NCBI GenBank assembly: GCA_017962845.1
Contig: JAGCUN010000039.1
Span: 1 to 33,681 of the forward strand
DNA: 33,681 nt
Reading direction: 5' to 3'
Source of the DNA: Bacteroidales bacterium
Lineage (GTDB): Bacteria; Bacteroidota; Bacteroidia; Bacteroidales; WCHB1-69
In this document: in pieces, positions 15,269-24,800 of the stretch
Numbering within the stretch: the first letter of the stretch is position 1
How the letters are laid out: every line of letters starts with the position of its first letter
Translations under genes and position numbers: made by a program
Notes under the pieces: model-generated
What the model was told of the DNA's origin: nothing
Database searches by the model: none
What the model saw: the letters and a program-made list of their open reading frames with translations, nothing else

Positions 15269-16558
15269 TTATTTAGAAGATGATTTTTTTGAAAGATGAC
15301 GACGGTTGAGCCAGAGGTCATGCAGTTCGCGGTACCAGATTTGAGGTTCCTGCGGCTTTTGCTCCAGCTGTGTACATTGCTGTTCAGACAAAGTGCGCAT
15401 AGAAAAGCCAAACAACAGAAAGACCAGCAGTTGTACTTCGCCTGGTCCGTACGGGAACGAAGGCTCGAAGAAGCTGGCGAGGAAGGGCAGCGTACATACC
15501 ACAAAACCGACCTGCGTAACATCGGTGCGCCACGAACGGAAACAGCCCCACAGCACGCGGATGCCGAAATAGAGGTAGAACAGAAGGAAAGGTATTGCCC
15601 ATATTCCATAACGCAATCCTCTGAGAATAAAATAATTATGAATTAATTTTATACCTGAAGACTGTGACAATTCGCCTGAAACGGGGTTCCGAGAAAACTC
15701 CCGCACCCCTTCCAAATCACGTTCCAAGCGGTTGGAACTAAGGTTGTCGGTAAGGTCATGGTTGAGATTCTTACCTCCACTAAAGAAGGTGTGCAACTCA
15801 TCGCCGATGAAGCCCGTATAGAGGATGTAGCCAATCCAGACGGCTGCGGCGATGGAGAAAAACGTCATAGGCGACCATTTCCATTTCCAGTTGCCATCTT
15901 TCACGCTGACCATCAGCACGCAAGCCAGCAGCGAGAAGGTGGCGGTGCGCGCCCGAATCAGCAGCAGCACCAGCACGGCAAGGAAAAACACCAGCCAGAA
16001 ATGCACCCGCCACTCCTTGTCCTTCATGCCGAAGAAAAAGAGCGCGGCGGCACCCGTGGCCATCAGCATTCCCACCTGATTTTTACCTCTATTAAAAAGG
16101 TAATACTCAGGCACATAGAATCCCTTGGCATAAAAATAGCAGTTGATCAGTCCCATTGTCACCAATGCCACCGTATAGTAATAGGCAACATTCCTCCAAA
16201 ACTTCAGATCATCTTTCATATTCATTCCCAGACAGATACAAAGAAAAGCAATCATCAGCTGGGTAAGGTCTTCCAGATGAAAGGTCTTTTTGAAAATTTT
16301 GAAAAGAATAAATTCCACCGCCGCCACCGCTATCACACTGATGAAAATCTTCATAAAAGGACGGGAAAAGGTTCTTTTGAAGGAAAAGGTGAGTGCGGTA
16401 GAAAGGCCCATCAGGGCGATAATGACGTAGCGGAAGATATAGTAGGAAGACTTGAGGTAGGTCCACGGCAGGAACGATGCCGCCACAAGGGCAAGCGCAA
16501 CACAAATGGCCACCTTGGCGATGGTGTTTTTCATATCGGATTTTAGGGTTGGACTCAT
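15269..16558 (-). CDS. O-antigen ligase/polymerase-like membrane protein
   Basis: Starting at ATG 16558 the protein has 429 residues and about ten or more hydrophobic segments. A long extracytoplasmic loop follows FIGDELHTFFSGGKNLNHDL, and SSNRLERDLEGVREFSRNPV and HNYFILRGLRYGIWAIP resemble the conserved loop of the Wzy_C/O-antigen ligase family. Such proteins join lipid-linked repeat units into a polymer or attach it to lipid A, at the outer side of the inner membrane. An open frame reaches 16618, but -7 boxes at 16616-16623 and 16590-16597 exclude that start. Met at 16534 is another option. It is the first gene of the minus-strand operon. Polymerase versus ligase cannot be separated by sequence alone. 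Confidence 0.85.
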   Translation of the reverse strand: MSPTLKSDMKNTIAKVAICVALALVAASFLPWTYLKSSYYIFRYVIIALMGLSTALTFSFKRTFSRPFMKIFISVIAVAAVEFILFKIFKKTFHLEDLTQLMIAFLCICLGMNMKDDLKFWRNVAYYYTVALVTMGLINCYFYAKGFYVPEYYLFNRGKNQVGMLMATGAAALFFFGMKDKEWRVHFWLVFFLAVLVLLLIRARTATFSLLACVLMVSVKDGNWKWKWSPMTFFSIAAAVWIGYILYTGFIGDELHTFFSGGKNLNHDLTDNLSSNRLERDLEGVREFSRNPVSGELSQSSGIKLIHNYFILRGLRYGIWAIPFLLFYLYFGIRVLWGCFRSWRTDVTQVGFVVCTLPFLASFFEPSFPYGPGEVQLLVFLLFGFSMRTLSEQQCTQLEQKPQEPQIWYRELHDLWLNRRHLSKKSSSK

Positions 16559-16615
16559 CCTTAATATACCTAATTTATTAAAAATCAAACAAATATATCT
16601 ATCTCTATCAAGGTG

Positions 16616-16645
16616 CAAAAATAGTCAATTATCTAATACTCCAAA
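16616..16645 (-). promoter_or_regulatory. -33/-7 promoter of the minus-strand polymer operon
   Basis: On the minus strand TTTG (16645-16642), 18 bases, then TATTTTTG (16623-16616) and C closely match the Bacteroidetes consensus. A second possible -7 box, TATATTTG, lies at 16597-16590. Both are upstream of the ATG at 16558. Confidence 0.7.
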
Positions 16646-16781
16646 CATCTTTTCTACAAAAAAATATTCAAGCAGGTATCATGGGAATCACAAGCGACAA
16701 TCTCATTCGGGAGATTTGTTTTCAAAATTTATTCTACAAATATCATTCTGCAAACATCGGCGATTTGTATTGATTTTTTAG

Positions 16782-16789
16782 TATTTTTG
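16782..16789 (+). promoter_or_regulatory. -7 element of the plus-strand polymer operon
   Basis: TATTTTTG followed by C, about 53 bases before the ATG at 16843. It is divergent from the promoter at 16616-16645. The 136 bases between the two contain an imperfect inverted repeat (ACAATCTC / GAGATTTGT, about 16697-16720) that could be a regulator site. Confidence 0.6.
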
Positions 16790-16842
16790 CAGCTGGAAAT
16801 ACGAGTTTTTGACTCATAGTGTGGTTTTAGACTTTATTTGTT

Positions 16843-18048
16843 ATGAAAATTGGAATCATTAAAGAAACGAAAATCCCCACAGACAATCGTGTTGCGCTAA
16901 CTCCCAAGCACATAGCCGATTTACAACGCAATTTCCCGCAAGACGAATTTGTTGTGGAATCAAGTGATATACGTGCCTATTCTGATGAGTCCTACCGCCG
17001 AGAAGGCATACGTGTGACGGACAATGTGGAAGATTGCGATATTTTGTTTGGCATTAAAGAAGCCAATCCCAGCACCCTTATCCCAGGGAAACACTACTTT
17101 TTCTTCGGCCATATAGCCAAGATGCAGGCTTACAATCGTCCGCTGCTGCAAGCGATGATGAGAAAAGGGATTACATTTTCAGACTATGAGTATTTGGTGG
17201 ACGATGACAACCAGCGTGTGTGCGCTTTCGGATGGTGGGCCGGTGTGGTGGGGGTTTATTACACCTTGCGCGGGTATGGCCTGCGCCACCGCCTCTTCGA
17301 TTTGCCCCTGCCCGATCGGCACTTTACCCTCGACACTCTCAAAGCCGCTTTAAAATCGGTGACATTACCAGCTGTCAAGCTCTTGGTGACGGGCAACGGG
17401 CGCGTATCGCATGGGGCACAATACATTCTGGAAGAAATTGATGCTGTGCGTCTTACGGAAAAAGAGTTTTTGAGCGACACTCCCGTCACCACGCTGGCGT
17501 TCTGTTCGGCTGATGCCGACCGTTTAGTAGCCCCCAATAATGGCGGAGCATTCTCATGGGAAGATTTCACCCACAACCCCACTGACTACCACAGTGAGTT
17601 TATGCGATGGGGCCGTCATGCCGACATCTTGCTTTCCGCACATTTTTGGTCTCCCAATTCCCCTGTCTATCTCTCCAAAGAGAATCTCGCCGACCCCACC
17701 TTGAAGATCCGCTTCATCGGTGACGTAACTTGCGACATACAAGGCAGTATGAAATCCACCTTGCGCGCTTCCACCCATGACCTCCCCTACTACGATTATA
17801 ATCCGAAAACTGGGGAAGAGGAGCCAGCCTTTTCCGACGACAACAATATCACGGTGATGGCAGTGGACACTTGCCCCAACGCACTGGCTTTGGACACCAG
17901 CGCCTATTTTGGAGATATGCTGATGGTCCATGTGCTCACCCCGTTACTCAAACGCGAGAACTCCCATATCATACAGCGAGCCACCATTTTAAAGGATGGC
18001 AAGCTAACCCCGCACTTCTCCTATTTGGAACCATTTGCACAACAATAA
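16843..18048 (+). CDS. Saccharopine dehydrogenase (Lys1)/alanine dehydrogenase-like oxidoreductase
   Basis: The 401-residue protein begins MKIGIIKETKIPTDNRVALTP, the signature of the alanine dehydrogenase/transhydrogenase N-domain group. Lys72 (GIKEAN) and His90 (FFFGHIAK) have nearly the spacing of the catalytic Lys/His pair of yeast saccharopine dehydrogenase Lys1. A nucleotide-binding segment, LLVTGNGRVSHGA, follows near residue 185. The family interconverts amino and keto acids with NAD(P)H. It is the first gene of the plus-strand unit, 12 bases ahead of the flippase gene. A role in supplying or modifying an amino acid for the surface polymer is possible, but a housekeeping role that merely shares the promoter cannot be excluded. 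Confidence 0.8.
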   Translation: MKIGIIKETKIPTDNRVALTPKHIADLQRNFPQDEFVVESSDIRAYSDESYRREGIRVTDNVEDCDILFGIKEANPSTLIPGKHYFFFGHIAKMQAYNRPLLQAMMRKGITFSDYEYLVDDDNQRVCAFGWWAGVVGVYYTLRGYGLRHRLFDLPLPDRHFTLDTLKAALKSVTLPAVKLLVTGNGRVSHGAQYILEEIDAVRLTEKEFLSDTPVTTLAFCSADADRLVAPNNGGAFSWEDFTHNPTDYHSEFMRWGRHADILLSAHFWSPNSPVYLSKENLADPTLKIRFIGDVTCDIQGSMKSTLRASTHDLPYYDYNPKTGEEEPAFSDDNNITVMAVDTCPNALALDTSAYFGDMLMVHVLTPLLKRENSHIIQRATILKDGKLTPHFSYLEPFAQQ

Positions 18049-18060
18049 TAAACTCCCATC

Positions 18061-19539
18061 ATGGCTCAGGGCAGTTTGAAATCCAAAACCATCGCAGGGG
18101 TGTTCTGGAGCGCCTTCCAGAAATTCGGCACCATGGCGATCTCTTTCGCGGCCAACATCGTATTGGCACGCATACTTTCGCCCGATGATTTTGGATGCAT
18201 CGGCATGCTCGCCATCTTCATCACCCTGTCCACCACCTTCATTGATGGCGGTTTTGGGTCGGCTCTCATCCAAAAGAAGGAGCCCACGGAGGACGACTAC
18301 TCCACCATCTTCTATTGGAACATGATGCTGGCGGTCATTTTGTATGGCACACTATTCCTCACGGCACCGCTTATCGCAAGGTTCTATAATGTACCCCTAT
18401 TATCGTCAGTGCTTCGGGTAGAAGGGGTAATACTCATCATCAATGCCTTAAGCATCATTCAGAACAATAGACTTAGAAAACAACTAAAATTCAAAAAGTT
18501 AGCGCTTATAGACATCTCTTCAGCCACCTTATCCATCGCCATTTCCATCACTTTGGCCTCCAAAGGGTGCGGCATTTGGGCTTTGGTGGCGCAGCAACTG
18601 CTTCTGAGTTCTTTCTCCACTCTTTTTTTATGGATATTCGGGCGATGGCATCCGCGCCTTGTCTTCTCCTTCTCCTCTTTCAAAGAGCTTTTCAACTTCG
18701 GTTTTTTCATCCTCATCGCCAATTTAGTCAATACATTCTGTAACAATATCCAAGGTCTGCTGATTGGAAAAATTTACAATTCTTCTACGATGGGCTACTA
18801 TTCACAAGGAAAGAAGTTGGAGGAGCTCTCTTCCACCAGTATCTCCAACGTGGTAGACCGGGTCGCTTTCCCCATTTTGGCTGAAGCACAGAACGACAGA
18901 ACCCGGATGGGCCGCATCTTGAGCCAATTCATCACATCGCTGGCATACATGACCATCCCGCTGATGTTACTGTTCATTTTGGAAGCGCAGCCACTGATTG
19001 TCTTCATTTACACAGACAAGTGGATACCTTCAGTCCCCTACTTTCAGATTCTCTGCATTGCGGGCATCGCCATCAGTCTGCAAGGCATCAACTACTATGC
19101 CGTTGCTGCGGTGGGAAGAAGTGGTAAATTGCTGCTCTGGACGCTCATCAAACGCGGTATCGGGCTTGTTTTGGTGGTGGGCGGCCTGGCCGCTTTCGGC
19201 ATTCAGGGTCTGTTGGCTGGTATGGTCATCACCTCTTACACCATATACATCATCAATGCCGCTTTAGTACACAAGTATGTGGGCTACAAACTCAGCAGCC
19301 AATTTCTTGACCTTCTGCCGATTGCAGCAGTTGCATTATGCGCATTCGGGATGGCTTTTATCAGCGGAAAAATCTTACATGCCGGGATGTATCCCACCGC
19401 TACCCTCCAGCTGGGCGTATTTGTCGTCACCTATATCGGATTGTCGTATCTATTTCGGCTGACCGCATTTAAAAACTTCTTGGAAATTGCCCGTGATCTT
19501 CTTTCACGATTAAAGAATCGCATCCACCCAACCTCCTAA
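18061..19539 (+). CDS. Wzx/WzxC-type polysaccharide flippase
   Basis: The 492-residue protein is rich in membrane segments throughout, with the roughly 12-14 helices expected of the MOP exporter superfamily. The N-terminus (GVFWSAFQKFGTMAISFAANIVLARILSPDDFGCIGM) is characteristic of the lipopolysaccharide/exopolysaccharide WzxC-like branch (PF13440). These proteins move lipid-linked oligosaccharides from the inner to the outer leaflet of the inner membrane. Together with the polymerase-like gene on the other strand it points to a Wzx/Wzy-dependent pathway. It lies 12 bases after the oxidoreductase gene and 12 bases before the CapA-like gene, clearly one operon. Confidence 0.93.
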   Translation: MAQGSLKSKTIAGVFWSAFQKFGTMAISFAANIVLARILSPDDFGCIGMLAIFITLSTTFIDGGFGSALIQKKEPTEDDYSTIFYWNMMLAVILYGTLFLTAPLIARFYNVPLLSSVLRVEGVILIINALSIIQNNRLRKQLKFKKLALIDISSATLSIAISITLASKGCGIWALVAQQLLLSSFSTLFLWIFGRWHPRLVFSFSSFKELFNFGFFILIANLVNTFCNNIQGLLIGKIYNSSTMGYYSQGKKLEELSSTSISNVVDRVAFPILAEAQNDRTRMGRILSQFITSLAYMTIPLMLLFILEAQPLIVFIYTDKWIPSVPYFQILCIAGIAISLQGINYYAVAAVGRSGKLLLWTLIKRGIGLVLVVGGLAAFGIQGLLAGMVITSYTIYIINAALVHKYVGYKLSSQFLDLLPIAAVALCAFGMAFISGKILHAGMYPTATLQLGVFVVTYIGLSYLFRLTAFKNFLEIARDLLSRLKNRIHPTS

Positions 19540-19551
19540 TTGTTTGTCATC

Positions 19552-20676
19552 ATGGAAAATGTCCGTATATTTTTTGCCGGGGACTTCTGTTCCAAACCCT
19601 CCACGAAGCTCATTTCCGTTTCAGAAGAGCTCCAATCCCTACTGAATAGTTGCGACTTGCGGATTGTCAATTTTGAAGTGCCGCTAATGCCAGAACAACC
19701 GGCCTGTCAAGCCGTTTTCTATCAGAACGATGACTCGCCAGCGTTCCTGTCTGGACTGGGGTTTGACCTCTTCTCAATGGCCAACAACCACGCTTTTGAC
19801 TGTGGTGAGGATGGATTCCGGAAGACCGTATCTGCATTAGGCAACCGCACCTTCGGCTCTGGAACATACGATGAGGCGTATCAGGTTAGAATAGTGGACA
19901 TCAAAGGGGTAAAATTAGGGTTCCTGGCATTGAGTTATGCCGCCCAACAGGGCGTTTTTGACCAAGTGTGCCACCATGACGGGTTGGGATGTGCCTTCAT
20001 CAACGACCTCAGGGTGAATCACGACATCATGGAGGCCAAAAAGGAGGTGGACTTCCTCTTTGTTCTGCCTCACGATGGCATAGAATACATTGATGTGCCG
20101 TTACCGGAGACCATTGCCCGCTACCGAGATTTCATTGACTATGGTGCTGATGCGGTGATCGGCACACACCCACATTGCCCACAAGGTTGGGAAAGATATA
20201 AAGGTAAACACATCTTCTATAGTTTGGGCAACTTCTTCTTCAACAGCAAAAAAGACCCTGACTTCAAAGCCGACAAGCCCCACTGGTATGAGGGGTTATG
20301 CGTTGTGGGGACCATCCATGAGGGACAGCTCTCTTTCGAGGTGGTCAACACCCAGAACAGAGGAAATCGGGAACTGTTGATCGACAAGAATCCGTCGCGC
20401 CAAAGTCATAACGATAAAATCTGCCAATATCTTACCGATACAGCCACCTACGGCCAATATCTTGACAAAGTCATACAAAAGCTCGCAGTCACCCAAGAAT
20501 TCCCTATCATAGAACGGTTCAGCACCCGACAACCATTGAAAACCTTGGCCAAGACCACGATCAAGAAAATCATACGCCGACTGAAAGGACGCACATCTGA
20601 GTCGCATCAAAGCTTATGGATGCTCCTCAAAAATGACGCACGCCGCAGTCTTCTTATTCATGCATTAAAAAAATAA
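19552..20676 (+). CDS. CapA-family (poly-gamma-glutamate capsule type) protein
   Basis: From ATG 19552 the product has 374 residues; a TTG at 19540 would add four. Its core follows the CapA/PGA_cap family (PF09587), a calcineurin-like metallophosphatase fold: FAGDF (Asp11), IVNFEVPL, SMANNHAFDCGEDGF, VLPHDGIEY, the GTHPHCPQG motif and FYSLGNFFFN. Unlike many CapA/PgsA proteins it has no N-terminal membrane anchor, so it appears cytoplasmic. The C-terminal 100 residues are basic and unassigned. CapA is required for poly-gamma-glutamate synthesis in Bacillus, with unclear biochemistry; homologues occur in many surface-glycan loci. It lies between the flippase and an ATP-grasp gene, separated by 12 and 7 bases. 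Confidence 0.88.
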   Translation: MENVRIFFAGDFCSKPSTKLISVSEELQSLLNSCDLRIVNFEVPLMPEQPACQAVFYQNDDSPAFLSGLGFDLFSMANNHAFDCGEDGFRKTVSALGNRTFGSGTYDEAYQVRIVDIKGVKLGFLALSYAAQQGVFDQVCHHDGLGCAFINDLRVNHDIMEAKKEVDFLFVLPHDGIEYIDVPLPETIARYRDFIDYGADAVIGTHPHCPQGWERYKGKHIFYSLGNFFFNSKKDPDFKADKPHWYEGLCVVGTIHEGQLSFEVVNTQNRGNRELLIDKNPSRQSHNDKICQYLTDTATYGQYLDKVIQKLAVTQEFPIIERFSTRQPLKTLAKTTIKKIIRRLKGRTSESHQSLWMLLKNDARRSLLIHALKK

Positions 20677-20683
20677 ATTTAAT

Positions 20684-21766
20684 ATGAAAAGCTTAAAGAC
20701 CACCTCTAAAATCAAAAAAATCGCATTAGAGTTCTCTTTCTATTACGAAATCTGGAAAAAATACCGCAAACTCTCCGTCAAACGGAAACTCACACGAGCG
20801 CAAAAAAAGGAGATTCAAAAATTTTACAAGAAAACAATCGGGCGCCGCGTGCCATTGATATGGCACAAATTTCTGTACTCACGAACGGGCAACTTCTCAC
20901 CCTATTACATTCCGGTGGGCGTTTATCGTTCTGAAATGATTGGGAGAATGAACAATTTCCCATTCAAAGATGCGTACGCCGACAAGAATGTGGCAGAATT
21001 GCTTTTCCCCGATGTGATTCAGCCCAAGACCTTCGTCAAAAACATCAACCACCATTTCTATGCAGATGGCCAGCCCATTAGCAGAGAGGAGGCGGTCGCC
21101 CGCTGTCAAAATATCGAGGACGCCATTATTAAGCCCTCTCTTCTAACGCGGGGAGAAGGAGTACGACGAATTCACATCCATAATGGCATAACTGATTACA
21201 AAGAGAAAAGCATTGATCAGCTTTTCAAAGAGTACGAGCGCGATTTTATTCTCCAAGCAACCGTTCATCAGCACGAGCGCATGAAGGCACTTAATCCAGC
21301 ATCCGTCAACACCATACGTTTGCTCACCTACCGGCGCGACATGGAGATAATACTGCTTTACGCTGTGATTCGAATCGGGCGTGCCGGACAAGTGATTGAT
21401 AACGAAAGTGCCGGTGGCATCAGCACGTTGATACATCCTGACGGCACTTTAGGGCAATACGCCTTCGGTGCACCAGGACATGACCAAGTGGAAAAGACCG
21501 ATACAGGTATCACGCTGAACGGATATGCCATTCCCTCTTTTCAGGAGGTGGTGGAAACTGCCAAACGGCTTCATTATCGTCTCCCTCATTTCAACATCGC
21601 AGCATGGGATTTCGCCGTTGGAGAGCAGGGTGAGCCGATCTTCATAGAATGGAATGCCGATCCCGACTTGAGCCAATCCGCCTTTGGCCCCGGATTTGGA
21701 GATCATCCTGAAGCCTTTTTAAAAGAGATTTATCAAAATCGGAATACTCGACACAGCTATTGGTAA
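20684..21766 (+). CDS. Sugar-transfer-associated ATP-grasp protein
   Basis: The 360-residue protein fits the ATP-grasp family often found with sugar-transfer genes (PF14397). Seen are a basic N-terminal region, then IIKPSLLTRGEGVRRI (ATP-grasp lysine and glycine loop), ALNPASVNTIRLLTYR, VIDNESAGGISTLIHPDG, and the metal-binding end IFIEWNADPDL. Its chemistry should be an ATP-driven carboxylate-amine or related ligation, but no substrate is established for this family. It is the last gene of the plus-strand unit and the second ATP-grasp enzyme in the locus, unrelated in detail to the TupA-like one. A new promoter follows before the next gene. Confidence 0.87.
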   Translation: MKSLKTTSKIKKIALEFSFYYEIWKKYRKLSVKRKLTRAQKKEIQKFYKKTIGRRVPLIWHKFLYSRTGNFSPYYIPVGVYRSEMIGRMNNFPFKDAYADKNVAELLFPDVIQPKTFVKNINHHFYADGQPISREEAVARCQNIEDAIIKPSLLTRGEGVRRIHIHNGITDYKEKSIDQLFKEYERDFILQATVHQHERMKALNPASVNTIRLLTYRRDMEIILLYAVIRIGRAGQVIDNESAGGISTLIHPDGTLGQYAFGAPGHDQVEKTDTGITLNGYAIPSFQEVVETAKRLHYRLPHFNIAAWDFAVGEQGEPIFIEWNADPDLSQSAFGPGFGDHPEAFLKEIYQNRNTRHSYW

Positions 21767-21831
21767 TATAATGGAGTTGATATTTTTTTTAAAATATTAA
21801 CCTAATCACTGTTTATTCATAATTTTTTTTA

Positions 21832-21839
21832 TAAATTTG
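21832..21839 (+). promoter_or_regulatory. -7 element for the large adhesin-like gene
   Basis: TAAATTTG followed by C, 29 bases before the GTG start at 21869. The flanking DNA is very AT-rich compared with the gene. Confidence 0.6.
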
Positions 21840-21868
21840 CCGCTTCATTAAAAGGTCAAATTTATAGC

Positions 21869-24800
21869 GTGAAAAAGCTTTACCTCCTATTGGTCGCATG
21901 GTGCTGTTTGCTGTCCTCCCTGACAGCTCAAAACCTTGTCATCAATGGGGAAAACTACATCTGTTCTGGTTCCTCCACCACGCTGAGTGTCGGCACCTCC
22001 TCCCCTTCGTCCGGCACCCCCAACTGCACCAGTTCGGTCAATATGTCCAACACCACTACCACCGTCTCCAACGGACAGACCATCTGTTTCTACGATTCTG
22101 GCGGTCCGAACGGCAGCTACAGCAACAGCGAGAGTTATGTACACACCTTCACCGCAAGCGGCGGGGGACATGTCACCATCACCTTTCTTACTGCTACCGG
22201 TGAAACCTGCTGCGACTACATCACCATTTATGATGGTGTGGGTACAGGAGGCACACAATTACACTACGGACTGTTGAGCACAGTGGATGGCAATGTGAGC
22301 TTTACCTCCACCGGCACTTCACTGACCGTGCAGTTCACCTCCGATGGAAGTGTGACTTACGACGGGTGGCACGCCATCGTGTCGTGCGCCGCTAATACCG
22401 CCGGCTCCGTCAACATGTCCAACACCACCACAGTAGTCACTTGTGGTCAGGGCATCTCATTTTACGACTCGGGCGGTCCGAGCGGCACCTACAGCAACAG
22501 TGAAAGTTACGTTCACACCTTCACCTCCAGCAATGGCAACCCTCTCACCATCACTTTCTTATCCACTGATGGAGAGAGTTGCTGCGACTACATCACCCTT
22601 TACAACGGGGCCGGCACCAGTGGCACACAGCTGCACTATGGCCTGTTGAGTACCGTCAATGGCTTGAGCTTCACCTCCACAGGCAACTCCATCACCGTGC
22701 AGTTCACCTCCGATGGGAGTGTGACCTACAACGGATGGTATGCCATCGTGTCGTGCGACGCCTGCAGCCTCGCCAACACCACCTACCACTGGAGCACCGG
22801 CGCCAGCACCAGCTCCATCACCGTATCGCCGACTACCACCACCACCTACTCGGTTACCACCACCAGTCCAGACTGCGGCACGCAGGTGGCCAGCATCACC
22901 GTCAACGTGCAGGACTGTGGAGCGGATGGATGCCCCAGTATCGCCCCCGCCCAACAGGGCACCGGCCTCACAGAAATTGTGGTGGATTGCAACACCAATT
23001 CCATCACTTTGGAAGCCAATGCGGTAGCAACGGCCCTACAGACCGACAGCTACACTGTGACGGCGATTCCTTACAACCCGCCCTACGGCTTCACTGCCGG
23101 CACACGCATTTTCACCGATGCCACCGACGACACGTGGGGAGAAGTACTCACCCTGCCCTTCGGATTCTGCTACTATGGCAATACCTACAACCAAATCGTG
23201 CCCGGGGCCAACTCCGTTGCCACCTTCAACACCAGCGTGGCAGGCGGCAGCTGCGCATGGAGCTATTCCGAATCGCTGCCCAACTCCAATCTTTTCACCA
23301 ACACCATCTTCGCCTGCTACCGCGACATCTACCCCAACTATTACACCGGCGATGGCATTTACCAAGGCGTGCTCGGCAGCTACCCGTGCCGCTCATACGT
23401 ATTGAGTTTCAATAATATAGCACTTTTCTCATGCTATGATGTGCGCACCTTTTCTTCACAGATAGTCCTTTACGAAGGCACCAATATCATCGACATCTAC
23501 CTGCGTGATGCTCCCACCTGCCTCGACTGGAACAGCGGCAATGGTGTCATCGGCATCCAGAACAGCACGGGAAGTGCAGCCACTGTGCCGCCCGGCCGCA
23601 ACACGGGTGCATGGACGGCCCATAACGAGGCATGGCGCTTCATTCCTAATGGCGGAGAACCCGTTTACACCGTCACTTGGTATGAAGGACAAGGCACCAA
23701 CGGTCCCGTGGTGGGCACCGGCGATGTCATCACCATCACCCCTGTAGGCACCACCTACTACACCGCCCGCCTCCAGTACCATGCCTGCAACGGCGATGAG
23801 TTCGACATTGTAAACTACTGCCATGTCACTATGAACAACAATGCCGATCCGATTACCGTGACCGCCTCGCCCGACTTCCTCTGTCCCAACGCGCCCACCA
23901 CCATCAGCGTGAACGCGCCTAACGCCACCGGCTATCACTGGAATACCGGCGCCACCACCTCCTCTTTCGTGGCTCGCCCCAACCAGAGTCCCACCACTTA
24001 CAGCGTCACCGTGAGCTACGGTAACGGCTGCAGCTCTGTCGGCAGTGTCACCGTGACCCTCGACCTCGAACCACCCACCTACAGCGGCAATGTCGGTCCG
24101 CAAGATGCCAATAACAACAACTGCGTGTTCACCGTCCCCGACCTCACCTCCTTGTTCAGACCATACGTGACCGACAACTACACCAGCAATCCCAACATCA
24201 CCATCACTCAAAGTCCGGCGGCTGGCTCGGTCATCACCACTGCCACTACCGTCACCATCACATTCACCGATGAATGCGGCAACAGCAGCACCACCACTGT
24301 TGTGGTCAACGCCGACAACCCGATGAACATCGGCATAGCCAACACACAGCACATTCTCTGCTATGGCGACACCACTGGCTTGGCCGCGGTGACCGTCAGC
24401 GGGGGACAGACGCCCTACACCTACTCGTGGAGTTCCAACAACGGCTTCCCCACCAGCTCGTTCCACGGGGCCAGCGCATCACCACTGATGGCCGGCACCT
24501 ACACCGTGACCGCCACCGATGCCAACGGATGCCACATCACCCAAACCATCACCCTCAACAACCTCACCGACCCGATGGTGGCCGGAACGGTCAGCAGCGC
24601 GCAAGACATCTGTCGCGGCACCGCCCCAGCACCCTTCACCGTAACGGGCTGCACCGGCGGCGACCAAGGCCACTACGTATGGCAACAATCAACCGACAAC
24701 CAGAACTTCACCGACATATCAGGAGCCACCTCTACCACCTACACGGCTGGAGCGCTCTCCAACAACACCTGCTACCGCGTGGCTTACATCAGCGATGCGT

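Noticed and set aside
22033..22760. Repeated units considered as a CRISPR-like or mobile repeat
   Set aside because: The units are about 360 bases, in frame, and encode CUB domains; there are no short identical repeats with unique spacers.
23456..24466. 336-codon frame antisense to the adhesin-like gene
   Set aside because: Gly/Val-rich shadow of a Thr/Asn/Ser-rich repeat protein.
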